In this document: positions 23,157-34,700 of the stretch, piece after piece | Layout of the letters: every line of letters begins with the position of its first letter | Numbering within the stretch: the stretch's first letter is position 1 | Assembly: GCA_020747045.1 (NCBI GenBank) | Contig: JAGTJN010000007.1 | Span: 372,001-436,000, forward strand | Reading direction: 5' to 3' | DNA length: 64,000 nt | From: Phaeosphaeria sp. MPI-PUGE-AT-0046c | Taxonomy: Eukaryota; Ascomycota; Dothideomycetes; Pleosporales; Phaeosphaeriaceae | Made by a program: the position numbers and the translations under genes | The notes under the pieces: model-generated | What the model was told of the DNA's origin: nothing | What the model saw: the letters and a program-made list of their open reading frames with translations, nothing else | Database searches by the model: none

Positions 23157-23797
23157 CGCGGGGTATCAGCTGTTGTAATTTGATGTTATGTACAAGATGG
23201 CCAGTATGAGAGATGGCGCATGAAAAGAGGTACAGTAGATGCAGTCGAAATAGGGAACAAAAGAAAGTAGCGCACGGCGGCGAGGCCTCTTATGGAGTAG
23301 CAATCGTTTTGGTGTTTGTGAAAGATGATTATATGACGCTGTGCCGGAAGCGAACGAGCGCTACCCGTGCGCCAGAGCGTCAGCCGCATTCGTAGTGTAG
23401 CGTCCAAACCCCGGTCAGAAAGTGACTCAAGCACTGCCTCAGGCTTGATGAGTCGCCGCTACTCAGATGATTCGAAATGACTATCTGCACAGCCATGCTA
23501 CATGTATGCTGACAGAGTCATCCAAACGGTGTTCAGTATGTACAAACGCGTCTTCTGGCATGTCCAGGAACCAGCTAACGAACTCATGTCAATCCGCTTA
23601 GTCACTGATCACCACTTGCAAGATGTCTCGAGAAGAAGGTCCGACTAGCTTGGGTGAACGTTTGGTACTACACCTTACCACGTGCAAGGCAGTTTGGGTT
23701 TATATGCATCAACATCCTCGGCTTGCCACTTGCACCACCCATTTGTTTTAGCCCCTGCTCCTCAGCGTACAAACATGCGCGCTTGCCGTATATGCAC
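23157..23797. other. Intergenic region between HEL2 and MND1
   Basis: About 640 bp upstream of HEL2 and downstream of MND1. No supported gene, repeat or RNA gene. Confidence 0.5.
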
Positions 23798-24559
23798 CTA
23801 TAACTCGCGTAAAGCACCTGCTTCCTCGTCGAGTTCGTCGCCGTAGTTGGATTTGCGGAATTCCGTCATGGCCAGTTGGTCGAGGGCGCACTGTTTTTGA
23901 AGCCAGCCTTCCATGCTGTAGATATGATCCGTAAACTTTTCAGCGTCGAGACGAGCCTGCTGCGTCTCGGCTGCCTTCTTCTCGACTTCGACAGGATCCT
24001 GTTCACTGTACGCAGCTAGCTCAGTCCGCAGCTTCTCGAGGTCTTTGGACAGGTTGCCGTGTATGGTAAGGAGAGTTTTGCGATCACCACCTGCATTGCT
24101 TAGTGCTAGTCTGATTGAGGGCCACTGTATGCGAACTCACCAGTGTCCATGAGCATGTCCTCGTCCTCGGCACGTGCAGCTCCAGCTTCATCAACTTTCA
24201 ACCGTAGATCTGCGACCGTGGCATTGATCTTGTTATAATCGGCCTGAGCTTTCTCCAACGCCGTATCCTTGGCTTTCTTCTCATCGCTTGGAAAGCTCCA
24301 GTACCAATTACCGCTGCCAATCTTCTCAACACGAATCTTGTTGTCGTCCGCGAGACATTGCAAATAGTCTTTCACATGCATGTTGCTGATGGCTCCGACC
24401 TGAGGCAGTGTCTTCTCAAGGTCTTTGATGCTGTGAGCTTGCGCTGTCTTGTGAAACCAGGCAAGGATGGTGGCCGCCTTCTGCGGGTTGGCTTGTATTT
24501 TGGGTGCCTGGAGCAGTCAGCGAAGTAATCAGATTGGAATTTGACCGTGATCATACCAT
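23798..24559 (-). CDS. MND1: Mnd1, meiotic recombination accessory protein
   Basis: Mnd1 pairs with Hop2 to promote Dmc1/Rad51 strand exchange between homologues in meiosis. The model is complement(join(23798..24090,24141..24507,24557..24559)), 220 aa, the family's usual length. The first exon is only the ATG: the codon is followed directly by GTATGATC, and after a 49-nt intron the frame resumes with APKIQANPQ. That gives the N-terminus expected for fungal Mnd1. The winged-helix region reads ILAWFHKTAQAHSIKDLEK, then VKDYLQCLADDNKIRVEKIGSGNWYWSFPS, the family's strongest block. A coiled coil (about 85-165) and a helical C-terminus (FTDHIYSMEGWLQKQ) follow. The stop is TAG at 23798-23800. The gene lies 185 bp downstream of another minus-strand gene. 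Confidence 0.93.
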
Positions 24560-24743
24560 GGCTCCTAAAGAAGTGAGACAGGCTGTCTGACAGTGTTGCA
24601 GGAGTGCACAGGACGGTGTGGATGGTACAAAGTGAGGGTTGGCAGGGTACTGAGGTGACAATACGCGTCCCTTCCTCTCTTGCGCTGGGAGAGGAAGGAG
24701 CGCCCATGCTAACCTCGAAAACCAACCTCTGCTTGTCCAAAAT

Positions 24744-25437
24744 TTAGTCTGCATCGTCTGAAGTGTAGCCGGAACTATCACCATAGGATGAAAGTGAGCT
24801 CGACGACACCTTACGTCTCACAGGCTCCGCATCACTCTTCTGCTCCCCGTCATCCTCATCATCCCCAGCTGCCAGCACTCGCTCCTCATCCTTGTCAGCA
24901 GCTTCAGTGAACGCCAAATCACCGGTCTCTCCGAGCACCTCCCTCGTCGTCTCCTCCAGCAAAATTCCAAACGCAATCAACGCAGTCTCATCCATACATT
25001 TCCATGCTCTTTCCATTTCAGGACAGGGGTTCCGGGCGAAAAATTTCGAGATGTACGCATGCACCGCACTTAAGAGGTCCCCCATGGGCAGCTGTTGTTC
25101 AGCAGGTAGCCTTTCATGGGCGAAATAGTAGTCTGTTTCTTCATATCGAATGGGTGCATTGGCTTTTTTGAACAGTACTTCATCTGGTCGTAGCGGTTGC
25201 CTGGAAGCTCTAGGATCTTTGACGTTACCAATGAGCCCAGCCTGCGTGACGTTGCCTGTAGTGACATGAGTTGAGGTTCACAATAGAGAATTCGTGGGAT
25301 GTACCCGCTACAGCATCGTAAACATTGGGTATTCGACCTCGGAACGACTTCTCGAACACGGCGTAATCTTCGCCTTCAGAAAATTCCTCTGAATACAGAT
25401 GCTCGGTTGAAGTGCCGTATTTCCTTTGCTTAGACAT
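24744..25437 (-). CDS. Conserved-looking protein of unknown function
   Basis: Model complement(join(24744..25255,25305..25437)), 214 aa; the 49-nt intron joins DAVAG to NVTQAGLIGNVK in frame. The first half reads MSKQRKYGTSTEHLYSEEFS, with segments FRGRIPNVYDAV, LFKKANAPIRYEETDYYFAHERLP and DLLSAVHAYISKFFARN. It has the look of a compact conserved domain rich in aromatic residues. A helical stretch follows (ERAWKCMDETALIAFGILLEE). The last 60 residues are acidic and Ser-rich (SSSSLSSYGDSSGYTSDDAD), probably disordered and phosphorylatable. I do not recognise the family; a nuclear role would suit the composition but is only inference. It is divergent from the CSA-like gene across a 160-bp spacer, and upstream of MND1 on the same strand. 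Confidence 0.75.
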
Positions 25438-25597
25438 GGTTGGTGAGGTAGGTGTTAAAGTACAGTAAAGGAAAGCTGACAAGGGTTAGCTTCGTGGATG
25501 AATGCCTGCACGAACCCTGGCCCCCCACGTCATACTTTGGTTACCTTCACTTACTCGCAGACAATACCATCCCCACAACACCGGCATGTAGTCGCAT

Positions 25598-26971
25598 ATG
25601 AACCACCAACATCTGATAGACCGCGCGTACGGCTTCATCTCACCCGATGCCCTCAAGCGCGCGACCGCCGCACGACTCATCTATGCGATCCAGCCGTCCG
25701 CCGTGAACTTCAGCCAACGCCTACCTTCTGCAGACGATCCGTACGAGCGCATACCGGCACATGTCTCCGGAGTCAATGCAATCACTATCGATAGATTCGA
25801 GGGCAGATACCTGCTCTCGGGCGGTTCAGACTCGTCTGTCGCGATATGGGACCTCGAAGCGCAAGCCGTTGCGACTGAAGCGGGCGAAACGCGCCTGCCA
25901 CTTTCCGCAGTGAACAAGACAACCGACGAGCACAGACTAGGCATCACGCAGTTGTGCTTCTATCCGTTCGACTCGCTTGCCTTTCTTACATCGTCGTACG
26001 ACCACACCGTCAAGGTTTACTCCAGTGAAACGCTTGCGCCGTCCGCCTCATTCGACCTCGACTCGGTCGTATATAACATCGCTCTGTCGCCCATCGCCTC
26101 CCACCTTTTGGTCGCATGCGCCGCACAGGGTCCGAATGTACGTCTCGTAGATCTCAGATCCGGCGCAAACACGCACAGCTTAGCTGGACACACGGGCACG
26201 GTCCTGTCAACAGCATGGAGTCCTGTCCGAGAGCACATCCTCGCAAGTGGCGCAACAGACGGGAGTGTGCGGTTCTGGGACATACGACGCAGCGTCGGGG
26301 AACTTGGCGTCCTCGACCTTGAAGACTCGGTAGGCTTACTCGGGAAACCCTCGTCTTCGTTCTCGCGCAACTCGTCACGCGGACAGGCGCATCGGGGGCC
26401 CGTTAATGGCATCGTGTGGACTGAGGATGGTCAACACCTCGTGACGTGCGGACACGACCAACGCATTCGTGTGTGGGATACAAACACGGCGGCGAACACT
26501 CTTGCCAATTTCGGACCCATGGTCAAGAACAGCGGCCTTGCCCCCTGTATCCCCGTCCTGCCACCTGTGCAGAATTTCCAGCCTGGAGCGGATGTCGTAT
26601 TATATCCCAACGAGCACGAGATTCTCGCCTATGAGCTTTTCGACGGGAAGCTTATACGCCGGTTGCGCCGCCAGGAGCAGCAGAAGCGTCCAGGAGAAGT
26701 TGCTGCAGTTTCCAAAGGGCAGCGCAATGTCAGGGACAGAATCACGGCACTAGCTTGGCGAGCGCATGACGTAGAGATGTACTCTGCGCATGCAGACGGC
26801 AGCATCGCAGCATGGAGGCCACGTACAGAGGAAGATGCGGAGCTAGATGAGGAAGACGAGCAAGAAAGGTTGGACAAGGAGGAGGGAAAGAAGAGGAAGA
26901 GAGGTATCCTCGATGATATTTATCAGGGGTTGACGAAGAAGCCCATTACATTCGGTAATATGGGGTTATAG
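25598..26971 (+). CDS. ERCC8/CSA-like WD40 protein (transcription-coupled repair)
   Basis: CSA (yeast Rad28) is the WD40 substrate receptor of a CUL4-DDB1 ubiquitin ligase that acts on stalled RNA polymerase II in transcription-coupled excision repair. The frame is a single exon of 457 aa. WD repeats are evident from about residue 50 to 400: YLLSGGSDSSVAIWDLE, FLTSSYDHTVKVYSS, LAGHTGTVLSTAWSP, ILASGATDGSVRFWDIR, LVTCGHDQRIRVWDTN, and a last blade with MYSAHADGSIAAWRP. The N-terminus (LIDRAYGFISPDALKRA) matches CSA's pre-propeller helix. The C-terminal tail is charged (EEDEQERLDKEEGKKRKRG), with a possible nuclear localisation signal. The start is the first ATG of the frame. Other nuclear WD40 proteins are possible, but the N-terminal helix favours CSA. 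Confidence 0.85.
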   Translation: MNHQHLIDRAYGFISPDALKRATAARLIYAIQPSAVNFSQRLPSADDPYERIPAHVSGVNAITIDRFEGRYLLSGGSDSSVAIWDLEAQAVATEAGETRLPLSAVNKTTDEHRLGITQLCFYPFDSLAFLTSSYDHTVKVYSSETLAPSASFDLDSVVYNIALSPIASHLLVACAAQGPNVRLVDLRSGANTHSLAGHTGTVLSTAWSPVREHILASGATDGSVRFWDIRRSVGELGVLDLEDSVGLLGKPSSSFSRNSSRGQAHRGPVNGIVWTEDGQHLVTCGHDQRIRVWDTNTAANTLANFGPMVKNSGLAPCIPVLPPVQNFQPGADVVLYPNEHEILAYELFDGKLIRRLRRQEQQKRPGEVAAVSKGQRNVRDRITALAWRAHDVEMYSAHADGSIAAWRPRTEEDAELDEEDEQERLDKEEGKKRKRGILDDIYQGLTKKPITFGNMGL

Positions 26972-27033
26972 AAGTAAATAAACCGGCATCGCAATGTAGA
27001 AGCAATAGATGGCTGCAGCGAATCATTCCATGG

Positions 27034-27120
27034 TCGCTACTTGATATAATCGCTACTTGATATAATCGCTACTTGATATAATCGCTACTTGATATAATCG
27101 CTACTTGATATAATCGCTAT
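27034..27120. repeat. 16-bp tandem repeat, five full copies plus a partial
   Basis: The unit TCGCTACTTGATATAA is repeated exactly five times (27034-27113), followed by a 7-nt partial copy (TCGCTAT). It lies between the convergent stop codons of the CSA-like gene and the gene at 27174, so probably in 3' untranslated sequence. Perfect copy identity suggests recent slippage expansion, and copy number may vary between strains. Confidence 0.95.
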
Positions 27121-27173
27121 GACTCAACTATTCCATTTACTACATTCATATTGCCATACATATCTGCGTCCTC

Positions 27174-28625
27174 TTAGCTCCCAGACCCAAAATGCGGTAA
27201 CCTAGCAGGCACGAAGTCCTCATGTTCACTATCAACCACATCCCTCTGCACGTCCTTGATCGACAGCGGTCTCTGCGGCGTAGGTGCCAAACTCGAGTAG
27301 TCCGACTCATCGACGTGGAACGCGCTGCTATCCGGCATAGTCTGCGCATCCACAAAGCTGGGGAACGGTACAAGGTCCAGTGCTGGTGGGTGCTCGCTCG
27401 CAGGCGATCGTACCAAGGGCGAGACACTTGATTGAACAGTTGCCATCTGCGCTGGTGGATGTGGCGACGGCGACCGAGTCGACCGTGCAGATGGCGGTGT
27501 TTTGAGCTGTTGCTGGTCTGCAATCAATCCGCGCTGCATAGCGAGGTGTTGTGCTTCTTGGCGCTTTCGTTGGACTTCTTGTTCCTCTTGGATCCGTAGG
27601 CGCTCTTCTTCCTTTTGGAGTTCGTCGAGGGTAGGGACTGGTACTTCATTGATAGTCTCGGATGTGGAGTGCTGCATTGCGCCATCCTCTGAGTGCTTCG
27701 GTTGAGATTCGTGTGTGCTTCTTGACGAAGCTGATCGCGTAGATACGCGGGTTCCCGAGGGCCTCTGCTTCCTGCTCTTGCTCGAGCTCTTCTTGTTGCT
27801 GCTTTCTTCGTTCCACTGGCCGGTTGTTCTTCGTTCGAGTACTAGTGTAAATTCGTCATCAAGTGGGACGGCATCGTCGAGTTCGTCCTCGCTGGGGAAG
27901 ATATCGCCCCTTGAGCTCAATGAATCGGTCGTGTGTCCCGAGGTATGTGTGTTGCTCCTCTGTCTTCTGTGGCCCTTGTGCTCGCTACCATGCATTGCTT
28001 CTTCGTCGCTGTCCTCAATCAATGGTTGCTCCTCCTCCATGCTCCTGCGCAATGCGCCGGGGTGTTCCGTCAGATCTGCCGCACTGGGTTTGTACCGCAG
28101 GCCTTTTCCACCAATTTTGAACGGCAGGCGTCCAAGAAAACCAAAGTAGCTCGAGCTTGGGATGATGGTTGGGTCTTGACCTGGGACGTCTCTGGCCTGC
28201 GCGTTGCTCTTTCTGCGCCCAGTATTGTATCTTGGATCTCTGTTGCGCTGGCCATAGCTCATCGCCCGCTGGCGACCAGGCTGCGACGTCGTGCCATATG
28301 TGCTTGCAGACCCTAGGAATCTGTCCAGATTATCGCTGCCCCAGCCCAGCAGCCCGTCGCTCTCGTCCTCCTCCCAATCGTCATAGAAATCAAAGCTAGA
28401 CTCGGCGCGACCTCGTGATGTGCGATGCCGCCGACGGTCGTTGTGCGCGGGAAAGCACGGCGCGGTGCATGCGTTCATACATTGGGTGAGTGAAGAGAGG
28501 CATGGATTGACATATTGCTGGGCGAAGCCGTAAATGTTTTCTTGCGCAGATTCGTTCGCATGTTCAATGTTTGAGGTCAGATGCTGCAGCGTACGATTCC
28601 AGCGAGGATCACTGCGCCGGTACAT
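27174..28625 (-). CDS. Low-complexity protein of unknown function
   Basis: A single-exon frame of 483 aa starting MYRRSDPRWNRTLQHL. The first 60 residues are helical with several cysteines (CLSSLTQCMNACTAPCF). A short ordered-looking region follows with SSFDFYDDWEEDESDGLLGWGSDNL, and a second at about 165-200 with SSYFGFLGRLPFKIGGKGLRYKPSAADL. These are likely conserved cores. The rest is Ser/Arg/Glu-rich and disordered, with a charged helix at about 365-400 (ELQKEEERLRIQEEQEVQRKRQEAQHL). No signal peptide or membrane segment is obvious. I do not recognise the family and assign no function. Its start is 333 bp from the divergent methyltransferase start at 28959. Confidence 0.7.
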   Translation of the reverse strand: MYRRSDPRWNRTLQHLTSNIEHANESAQENIYGFAQQYVNPCLSSLTQCMNACTAPCFPAHNDRRRHRTSRGRAESSFDFYDDWEEDESDGLLGWGSDNLDRFLGSASTYGTTSQPGRQRAMSYGQRNRDPRYNTGRRKSNAQARDVPGQDPTIIPSSSYFGFLGRLPFKIGGKGLRYKPSAADLTEHPGALRRSMEEEQPLIEDSDEEAMHGSEHKGHRRQRSNTHTSGHTTDSLSSRGDIFPSEDELDDAVPLDDEFTLVLERRTTGQWNEESSNKKSSSKSRKQRPSGTRVSTRSASSRSTHESQPKHSEDGAMQHSTSETINEVPVPTLDELQKEEERLRIQEEQEVQRKRQEAQHLAMQRGLIADQQQLKTPPSARSTRSPSPHPPAQMATVQSSVSPLVRSPASEHPPALDLVPFPSFVDAQTMPDSSAFHVDESDYSSLAPTPQRPLSIKDVQRDVVDSEHEDFVPARLPHFGSGS

Positions 28626-28958
28626 GTTGGCGTTAGGTGTCCTCGATGATGACGACGAGGCTGGGAAGAGGATCTATTCAGGAATCGCAGCTCTGGCGCG
28701 CTTCGTTGCGACGGCGCATTGGGTTTCACAATCGTTGATCGCGCATGTGTCCTGTCGCCGAGGGCTGTGTTGAGGTATGCTGATGCAGTGGAATGACGAG
28801 CATGCAGCTAAGAGCGTTGGTGTTCAAAGGGTCGCAGGATTCCCCAGCCGCCGCCCCCACATGCATTCTGCCCAAGCCGGGAACAGACCCTACCTCTTTC
28901 AACCCCCACTCGTAACCATAATTGGGCGTGAATTGCCCACCTTTCATTCCACACTCTC
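28626..28958. other. Divergent promoter region
   Basis: A 333-bp spacer between divergently oriented genes at 28625 (-) and 28959 (+), so it probably carries both promoters. No further element recognised. Confidence 0.5.
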
Positions 28959-30134
28959 ATGCGGTATATCCGCTTTCTCAAACCACCTCGAGTCATCGTA
29001 GACAAGAGCACCTCGAAATCCCAAATATCATGCCTTATCACCATTACTTCTGATCTTGGAGATTCGTTCCTACCGTACGACCTCGAGCTAGCCGCAGAGC
29101 TGCTCTCGCTGCATCAGACAGAAGAGGCTGTAGTATGGAGGACAGTGCAATGGAAATCAGGCATGCGATCTCTGCCGGTAACCTTTCCCTTGGCCAAGAA
29201 TCTCAAAGCACAGAAGTTTCGAATTCGAGTAGGAGGTGAACCAAAGTCAACCTTTGACGACTATGGCAAGCTTTCTAGAGAAGCGACATGTGGGGTAGTG
29301 TCTGCGTGGAGTCAGGAGTTCGATCCATCAGCCGCAGCCGCAGCTGCAAAGCTCGTGGACAGACGCTTCAAACTGATGGATGGCTGTGTTATACGAATAT
29401 CAGAAGAAACCGGAGAAAGCATCGCTCGGCATCTATGGTGACAAAACTTGGTCTCTTTTACAGCTTGCATGCACTAAACAGTATCAGGGATGCAGGCATT
29501 ACTTTGTCATGTCATGTTAGTGAATTGCTCAAGAGAGGTAGTCAACTCGCTGAAGCATTACTGTCAAACGGCCGACCAACCCAACTACGTATCTTGGAGC
29601 TAGGTACCGGCTGCGGTATGGTTGGGTTGGCCTTGGCCCATCTCATCCAAGATGCGGACGTCCTCTTGACCGACTTGCCCGAAGCTCAGGAAATTGTCGA
29701 GCACAACATCAATCAGACTAAGCTCGCCAAAGGCTCTACGCTGAAGTTCCAGACGCTGGATTGGGATGACGACTTGCCTCAGGATTTGCAATCATCTTGT
29801 TCACCTTTCGATATGGTGCTTGCTGCAGATTGCACGTATAATCCTGACAGCAGGTGAGACTCGCAAAATGCTCAGTTTTGTTGGGCGGTTTTCACTGATA
29901 CACAACAGCCCAGCTCTAGTACAGACATTGAGGCGCCTTTGCAAAGTATCGCCGCAAGCGCGAGTAGCCATAGCGATGAAGATGCGTCACTTGAGTGAGG
30001 AGGTTTTCTTTGATCTCATGGCTGAGGCCGACTTCATGAAAATAACGACACTAGAGTATCCACTTCCTGGCGATGTAGAGATTGGAGAAGAGGCAGTGTT
30101 TCTGCACGTATATCAGTACAAGCCGAGTATGTGA
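28959..30134 (+). CDS. METTL21-type protein-lysine N-methyltransferase
   Basis: A seven-beta-strand SAM-dependent methyltransferase of the Methyltransf_16 group, whose members methylate lysines on elongation factors, chaperones and other proteins. The model is join(28959..29437,29488..29853,29909..30134), 356 aa. The two introns (50 and 55 nt) join ARHLW to DAGITLS and NPDS to SPALVQTL in frame. SAM-binding motif I is ELGTGCGMVGLALA (about residue 197), with the acidic LTDLPEA end of strand 2. The family's LDWDDD and MVLAADCTYNPDSS (post-II and motif II region) are present. The N-terminal 150 residues include an Ala-rich stretch (PSAAAAAAK) and are the less conserved part. The exact target protein cannot be deduced. 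Confidence 0.85.
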
Positions 30135-31766
30135 CTTGGGACGGCGCAGCAGGTTTCCTGAACCTTACTATGATCTATACCCTGTATCTTGCTCTGTGTC
30201 ATGATGATAATGTTGTCACTGTAAATGAAAACTCCAAAAGCCATAAAGGCTAAGAACGTTAGTGCTGACCATGGCGTGATAACAAAATATCCATTTTGAA
30301 ACACATACTGTCCGAGACACGGTGATTTCCAGGCAAATGACACGACTTTACGCGCGTACTGTGGCTACGGTCGTGAGCTCTTAAATGCACGACTTCCTCG
30401 CTATTGAGCACTATCAATATCACATACACCATCGTAGTCACCTCTATCAGTATTAGAGACAGGCATTTCAAGTGACAAAGCGGGTTGAACCATTTTTCTG
30501 CGGCTGATGCAGGCAACAGCTGACCTGCGTACACCATGGTGCCTGATGACCAATAACGGACGAATGAATCTCCTGCCACACTCGTTTACACAGAAGAGCT
30601 CAACAGACAGACCGAAGCTCGCCACAGCGATGTACGCCTTTTCCACGTTACAGTCATACGCGCATGCCTCTATTGCACGGGTTCAGCATCGGAGTTCAAT
30701 GATCAAGACAATTCCACAGGACCATGCAACCAAGCTAGAGCATGGATTCTTTGGATTCTTTCGCGGAGTAATAGACATGATCGCAGTATTGCAGCCATCT
30801 CATGGTCGTCGAAAAGAGCAAGTACCTCAACATGGCACATGTAAAATGTCGGTGTGATATGCGGAGTAAAGCATCGGCGTGCAGGACCTCGAATCAGAGT
30901 GTTGTCAAGTCCGGTCGAGTAATCAGACAACGAGCCCAAGCTAAACGTTGCCGCGAAGACGAGCTAAGTGGCGCCGCGGCCCCGCTTCTGCCGAACCAAG
31001 ATGTCAATAGACTGTGTTTGCTTGACGTGTTGATAGGCCAAAAACACGTTTAGACCATGGGAGCAAAACAAAACTTTTACAGTCAACAGCTGTTAACGAA
31101 GGAGCAAGGTCTGTAAGGTACCGCGATGATCTTGATCTGAATCATCGACAGGACATCGAAGTGTGGAGCTGTTCGATCATTCCCATGTCGATATCCCGAC
31201 GGCACTAGATCCTGGACTTGATGCCGGCCGGAACAACTTGAAGTCGCACTTGCCTTGATGGTAAAACCGTCAGCAGATGCCTTGCCCAACGAACGTCCAA
31301 AGCACTCCGCAGTCGTCCTCCCTTTCCGTTCGATGTCCTCCTGTTCGAGATGAGTGGGGCACGTCGTTACGTTACTAGTCTGTCGGCTTCTCGGCGAGGA
31401 ATACAGGCCGAGGGCAAATTCGTCCTCTGATGCTTAGCAACCCCAGGTTATGCATCGGTGGCCATCGCATCGCGTCATGGATGATTGGCGAGACTTTATG
31501 TCCGTTTCGACCGTACGCTAGCGGACTGATTTCATGACTGACTGGACATTTCGTATTTGACCCTCGGCTACAGCCACTCTGATATGCCTTTTCGATCTTT
31601 GGTGCTATTTGCTTTGCCCTCAACGTTTGCAGATCTGTTTATCCTGGCAAACGCATACACGACATAGAGGCATCAACGACATTCGCGTGTGCATTGGAGC
31701 TCAGCGTCACCTTCGTTTTCGCGTCTTTTGGGTAAAGTGCGCGCCAACGACAGCTAAACCGCAAAC
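30135..31766. other. Gene-free region upstream of the Yor1-like transporter
   Basis: About 1.6 kb. Several open frames of 70-120 codons occur on both strands (for example 30259-30579 on the minus strand), but none has a recognisable domain, consistent splicing or a plausible start context. The part near 31766 is presumably the ABC transporter promoter. No repeat or RNA gene seen. Confidence 0.45.
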
Positions 31767-34700
31767 ATGGCGAAATCAAATTCATCGACGTCGCTTGATG
31801 AGAACGAGAAGGAAAAAGATTTCGGTCTTGTAGACCCCCAGGCGGCAGTCGAAGATCCGACAGAGGCTGAACCACGTGACGACCCGCGATACGAGCCTAT
31901 CAAGACAGAAAAAAGCACAAAGAATGTGGAGGCAAATTCGGACAAGCAAAGTATACGAGGCGGTCTGCAACGCGTGCAGAGTGGAAGCAGCGCATTCACA
32001 GATGTCAGTGAAGATTCAGAAGCAAAGAGTTCAATACGGCGGAGGAAATGGTATCGCACCAATCCACTGAAATGGGGACCGATACCTCCCGTACCGAAGC
32101 ACCAAGAAGTCTCCCCGGAGTATACGGCTGGATTTTTCAGTCGTCTGACATGGCAATGGATGCAGCCTCTGATGAATGTGGGATACAAGCGACCGTTGGA
32201 GAAGAATGATTTGTGGTCTGTGAATCCGAACCGAAGTGCCGATCTGCTAGCAGAGAAGTTGAGCACCGCGTTCCAGCTACGCCTGGAGCAAAAGCACAAG
32301 CGTCCGTTACTGAGAGCGATGTTTGACACCTTTGTGAGTTGTTTCAACTAAGTCGTCCATAACTTAAGCTAATGTTCTCTACAGAAATGGGAATTCATAT
32401 TAGGAGGTTTGTGTCAATTATCTGCATCTGTTATACAGGCTGTGGCGCCTTTTGTGCTCCGCTATTTGATCGCTTTCGCTGTAAAAGCTTACGTTGCTCA
32501 ACGCAGCGATCAACCTGCGCCGAACCTTGGCGAAGGGTTTGGCTTGGTAGTCGCTATCACAATCCTGCAGTGCTTCCAGAGTCTGGCTACGAACCACTTC
32601 ATGTACCGTGGTATGATGATCGGAGGTGAAGCAAGAGGAGTGCTCATCGCGCTCATCTTCAACAAAGCCATGAAGCTCTCAGGAAGGGCGAAAGCGGGCG
32701 GTAAAGCTATAGCAGGCGCACCCCCACCAGACATAAAGCCAGGTAGCGACGAGCAGGTGAAATGGTACAAGAAGATGCTGAAGAAGAACCGAAAAGACAA
32801 GAAGGGACCTACAGACACCGCAGGCGTGGCAGGTGATGGCGAAGGCTGGGGCAACGGCAGGATCGTCAATTTGATGTCGACAGACACATACCGCGTGGAC
32901 CAAGCCAGTGGCTTCTTCCACATGATTTGGACAGCACCGGTTGGTATCTTAATCACCACAGCACTTCTCCTCATCAACTTGACATACAGCGCTCTGCCCG
33001 GTCTTGGTCTCATCTTGATCGCCATGCCTTTGCTCGGAAAGGCCGTGAAGGTGCTCTTCCGTCGACGTGTCGCCATCAACAAGATCACCGATCAACGTGT
33101 CAGCCTGACGCAGGAAATCTTACAAGGTGTTCGATTCGTCAAATACTTCGGCTGGGAAACAAGTTTCCTCGAGCGCATCCAAAGCATTCGAAAGAAGGAG
33201 ATCCACGCCATCCAAATCTTGCTCACCATCCGTAACGCGATTTTGGCAGTCGGCATGTCCATGCCTGTTTTCGCAAGTATGATCAGTTTCATCACTTACT
33301 CCCAAGTCAACAAAGGTCTCGACCCCGCCCGCATCTTCTCCTCGCTCGCCCTCTTCAACTCCATGCGTATCCCGCTCAACTTCCTACCACTGGTCATTGG
33401 TCAAGTCATCGACGCAAATGCTTCGATCAAGCGCATCCAGGAGTTTCTGCTCGCAGAGGAAGCGGAGGAGACCGCAACGTGGGATTACGACGCGAAAGAC
33501 GCCGTGACTATCACGAAAGCCGACTTCACTTGGGAACGCCACCCAACACAGGACAAAGAGGACACAATCTCCGGTCCTAAGAAAGGCAACGCCACAAAGA
33601 CAGACAAAAAAGATAAGCGAGGTAGCGTCCAATCCATGCAGCAAAGCAGCGGAACAGCGACGCCCTCGGACATGACCGCCGTTGAAGAAGAGAAGCCCTT
33701 TGAAATCAAAGACATCGACCTCACATTTGGCAGAAACGAACTCGTCGCCATCATCGGCAGCGTCGGGTCTGGCAAGAGCTCCCTCCTTGCCGCCCTCGCT
33801 GGCGACATGCGCAAAACAAGTGGCGAAGTCGTCATTGGCGCCTCTCGGGCATTCTGTCCCCAATACGCCTGGATCCAAAACGCGTCTGTGCGTGAGAACA
33901 TTGTCTTTGGCAAAGAGTTCGATCAGGCATGGTACGATGAGGTTGTAGATGCGTGTGCGCTGCGCGCTGATCTCGACATGTTGCCTGCGGGCGACAAGAC
34001 TGAGATTGGGGAGCGCGGGATTACAGTTTCTGGGGGCCAGAAGCAGCGCATGAATATTGCGCGGGCGATTTATTTCAACGCTGATATCATTCTCATGGAT
34101 GATCCGTTGAGTGCGGTGGATGCACATGTGGGGAAACATATCATGGACAATGCCATTTGCGGGCTGTTGGAGAACAAGTGCCGCATCCTTGCTACGCATC
34201 AACTTCATGTTTTGGATCGATGCGATAGGATCATCTGGGTTGAGGAAGGTCGTGTGCAGGCTGTTGATACATTCGAGGCGTTGATGTCGCAGAATGAGGG
34301 GTTCCAGCAGTTGATGAAGACGACGAAGAGGGAGGAAGAGCAGGAGAAAGATACAGACGAGGAAAACGCAGAGGAAGTAGCCGCAGATGTTACAGACGGG
34401 AAGAAAGAGGCGAAGAAGACGGCGAAGAGGCAGAAGAAGGCGGTTGCGCTCATGCAGGTGGAAGATCGCGCGACCAAGAGTGTGAGTTGGGGCGTATGGA
34501 TTGCGTATATCAAGGCTGGAGGCGGGATTTGGGTTGGACCGCTTGTCTTTGTGTAAGTCTAACATGTAGCACTTGAATATCTGCCCACTAACGTTACTTT
34601 TAGTCTCCTCGTCCTGTCCCAAGGCGCAAATATCGTCACCTCCCTGTGGCTCTCGTATTGGACGTCTGATAAATTCGGCTTCAGCGAGGGCGCATACATC

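Noticed and set aside
27034..27113. CRISPR-like array
   Set aside because: The 16-bp units are contiguous with no spacers, in a eukaryotic genome; it is a simple minisatellite.
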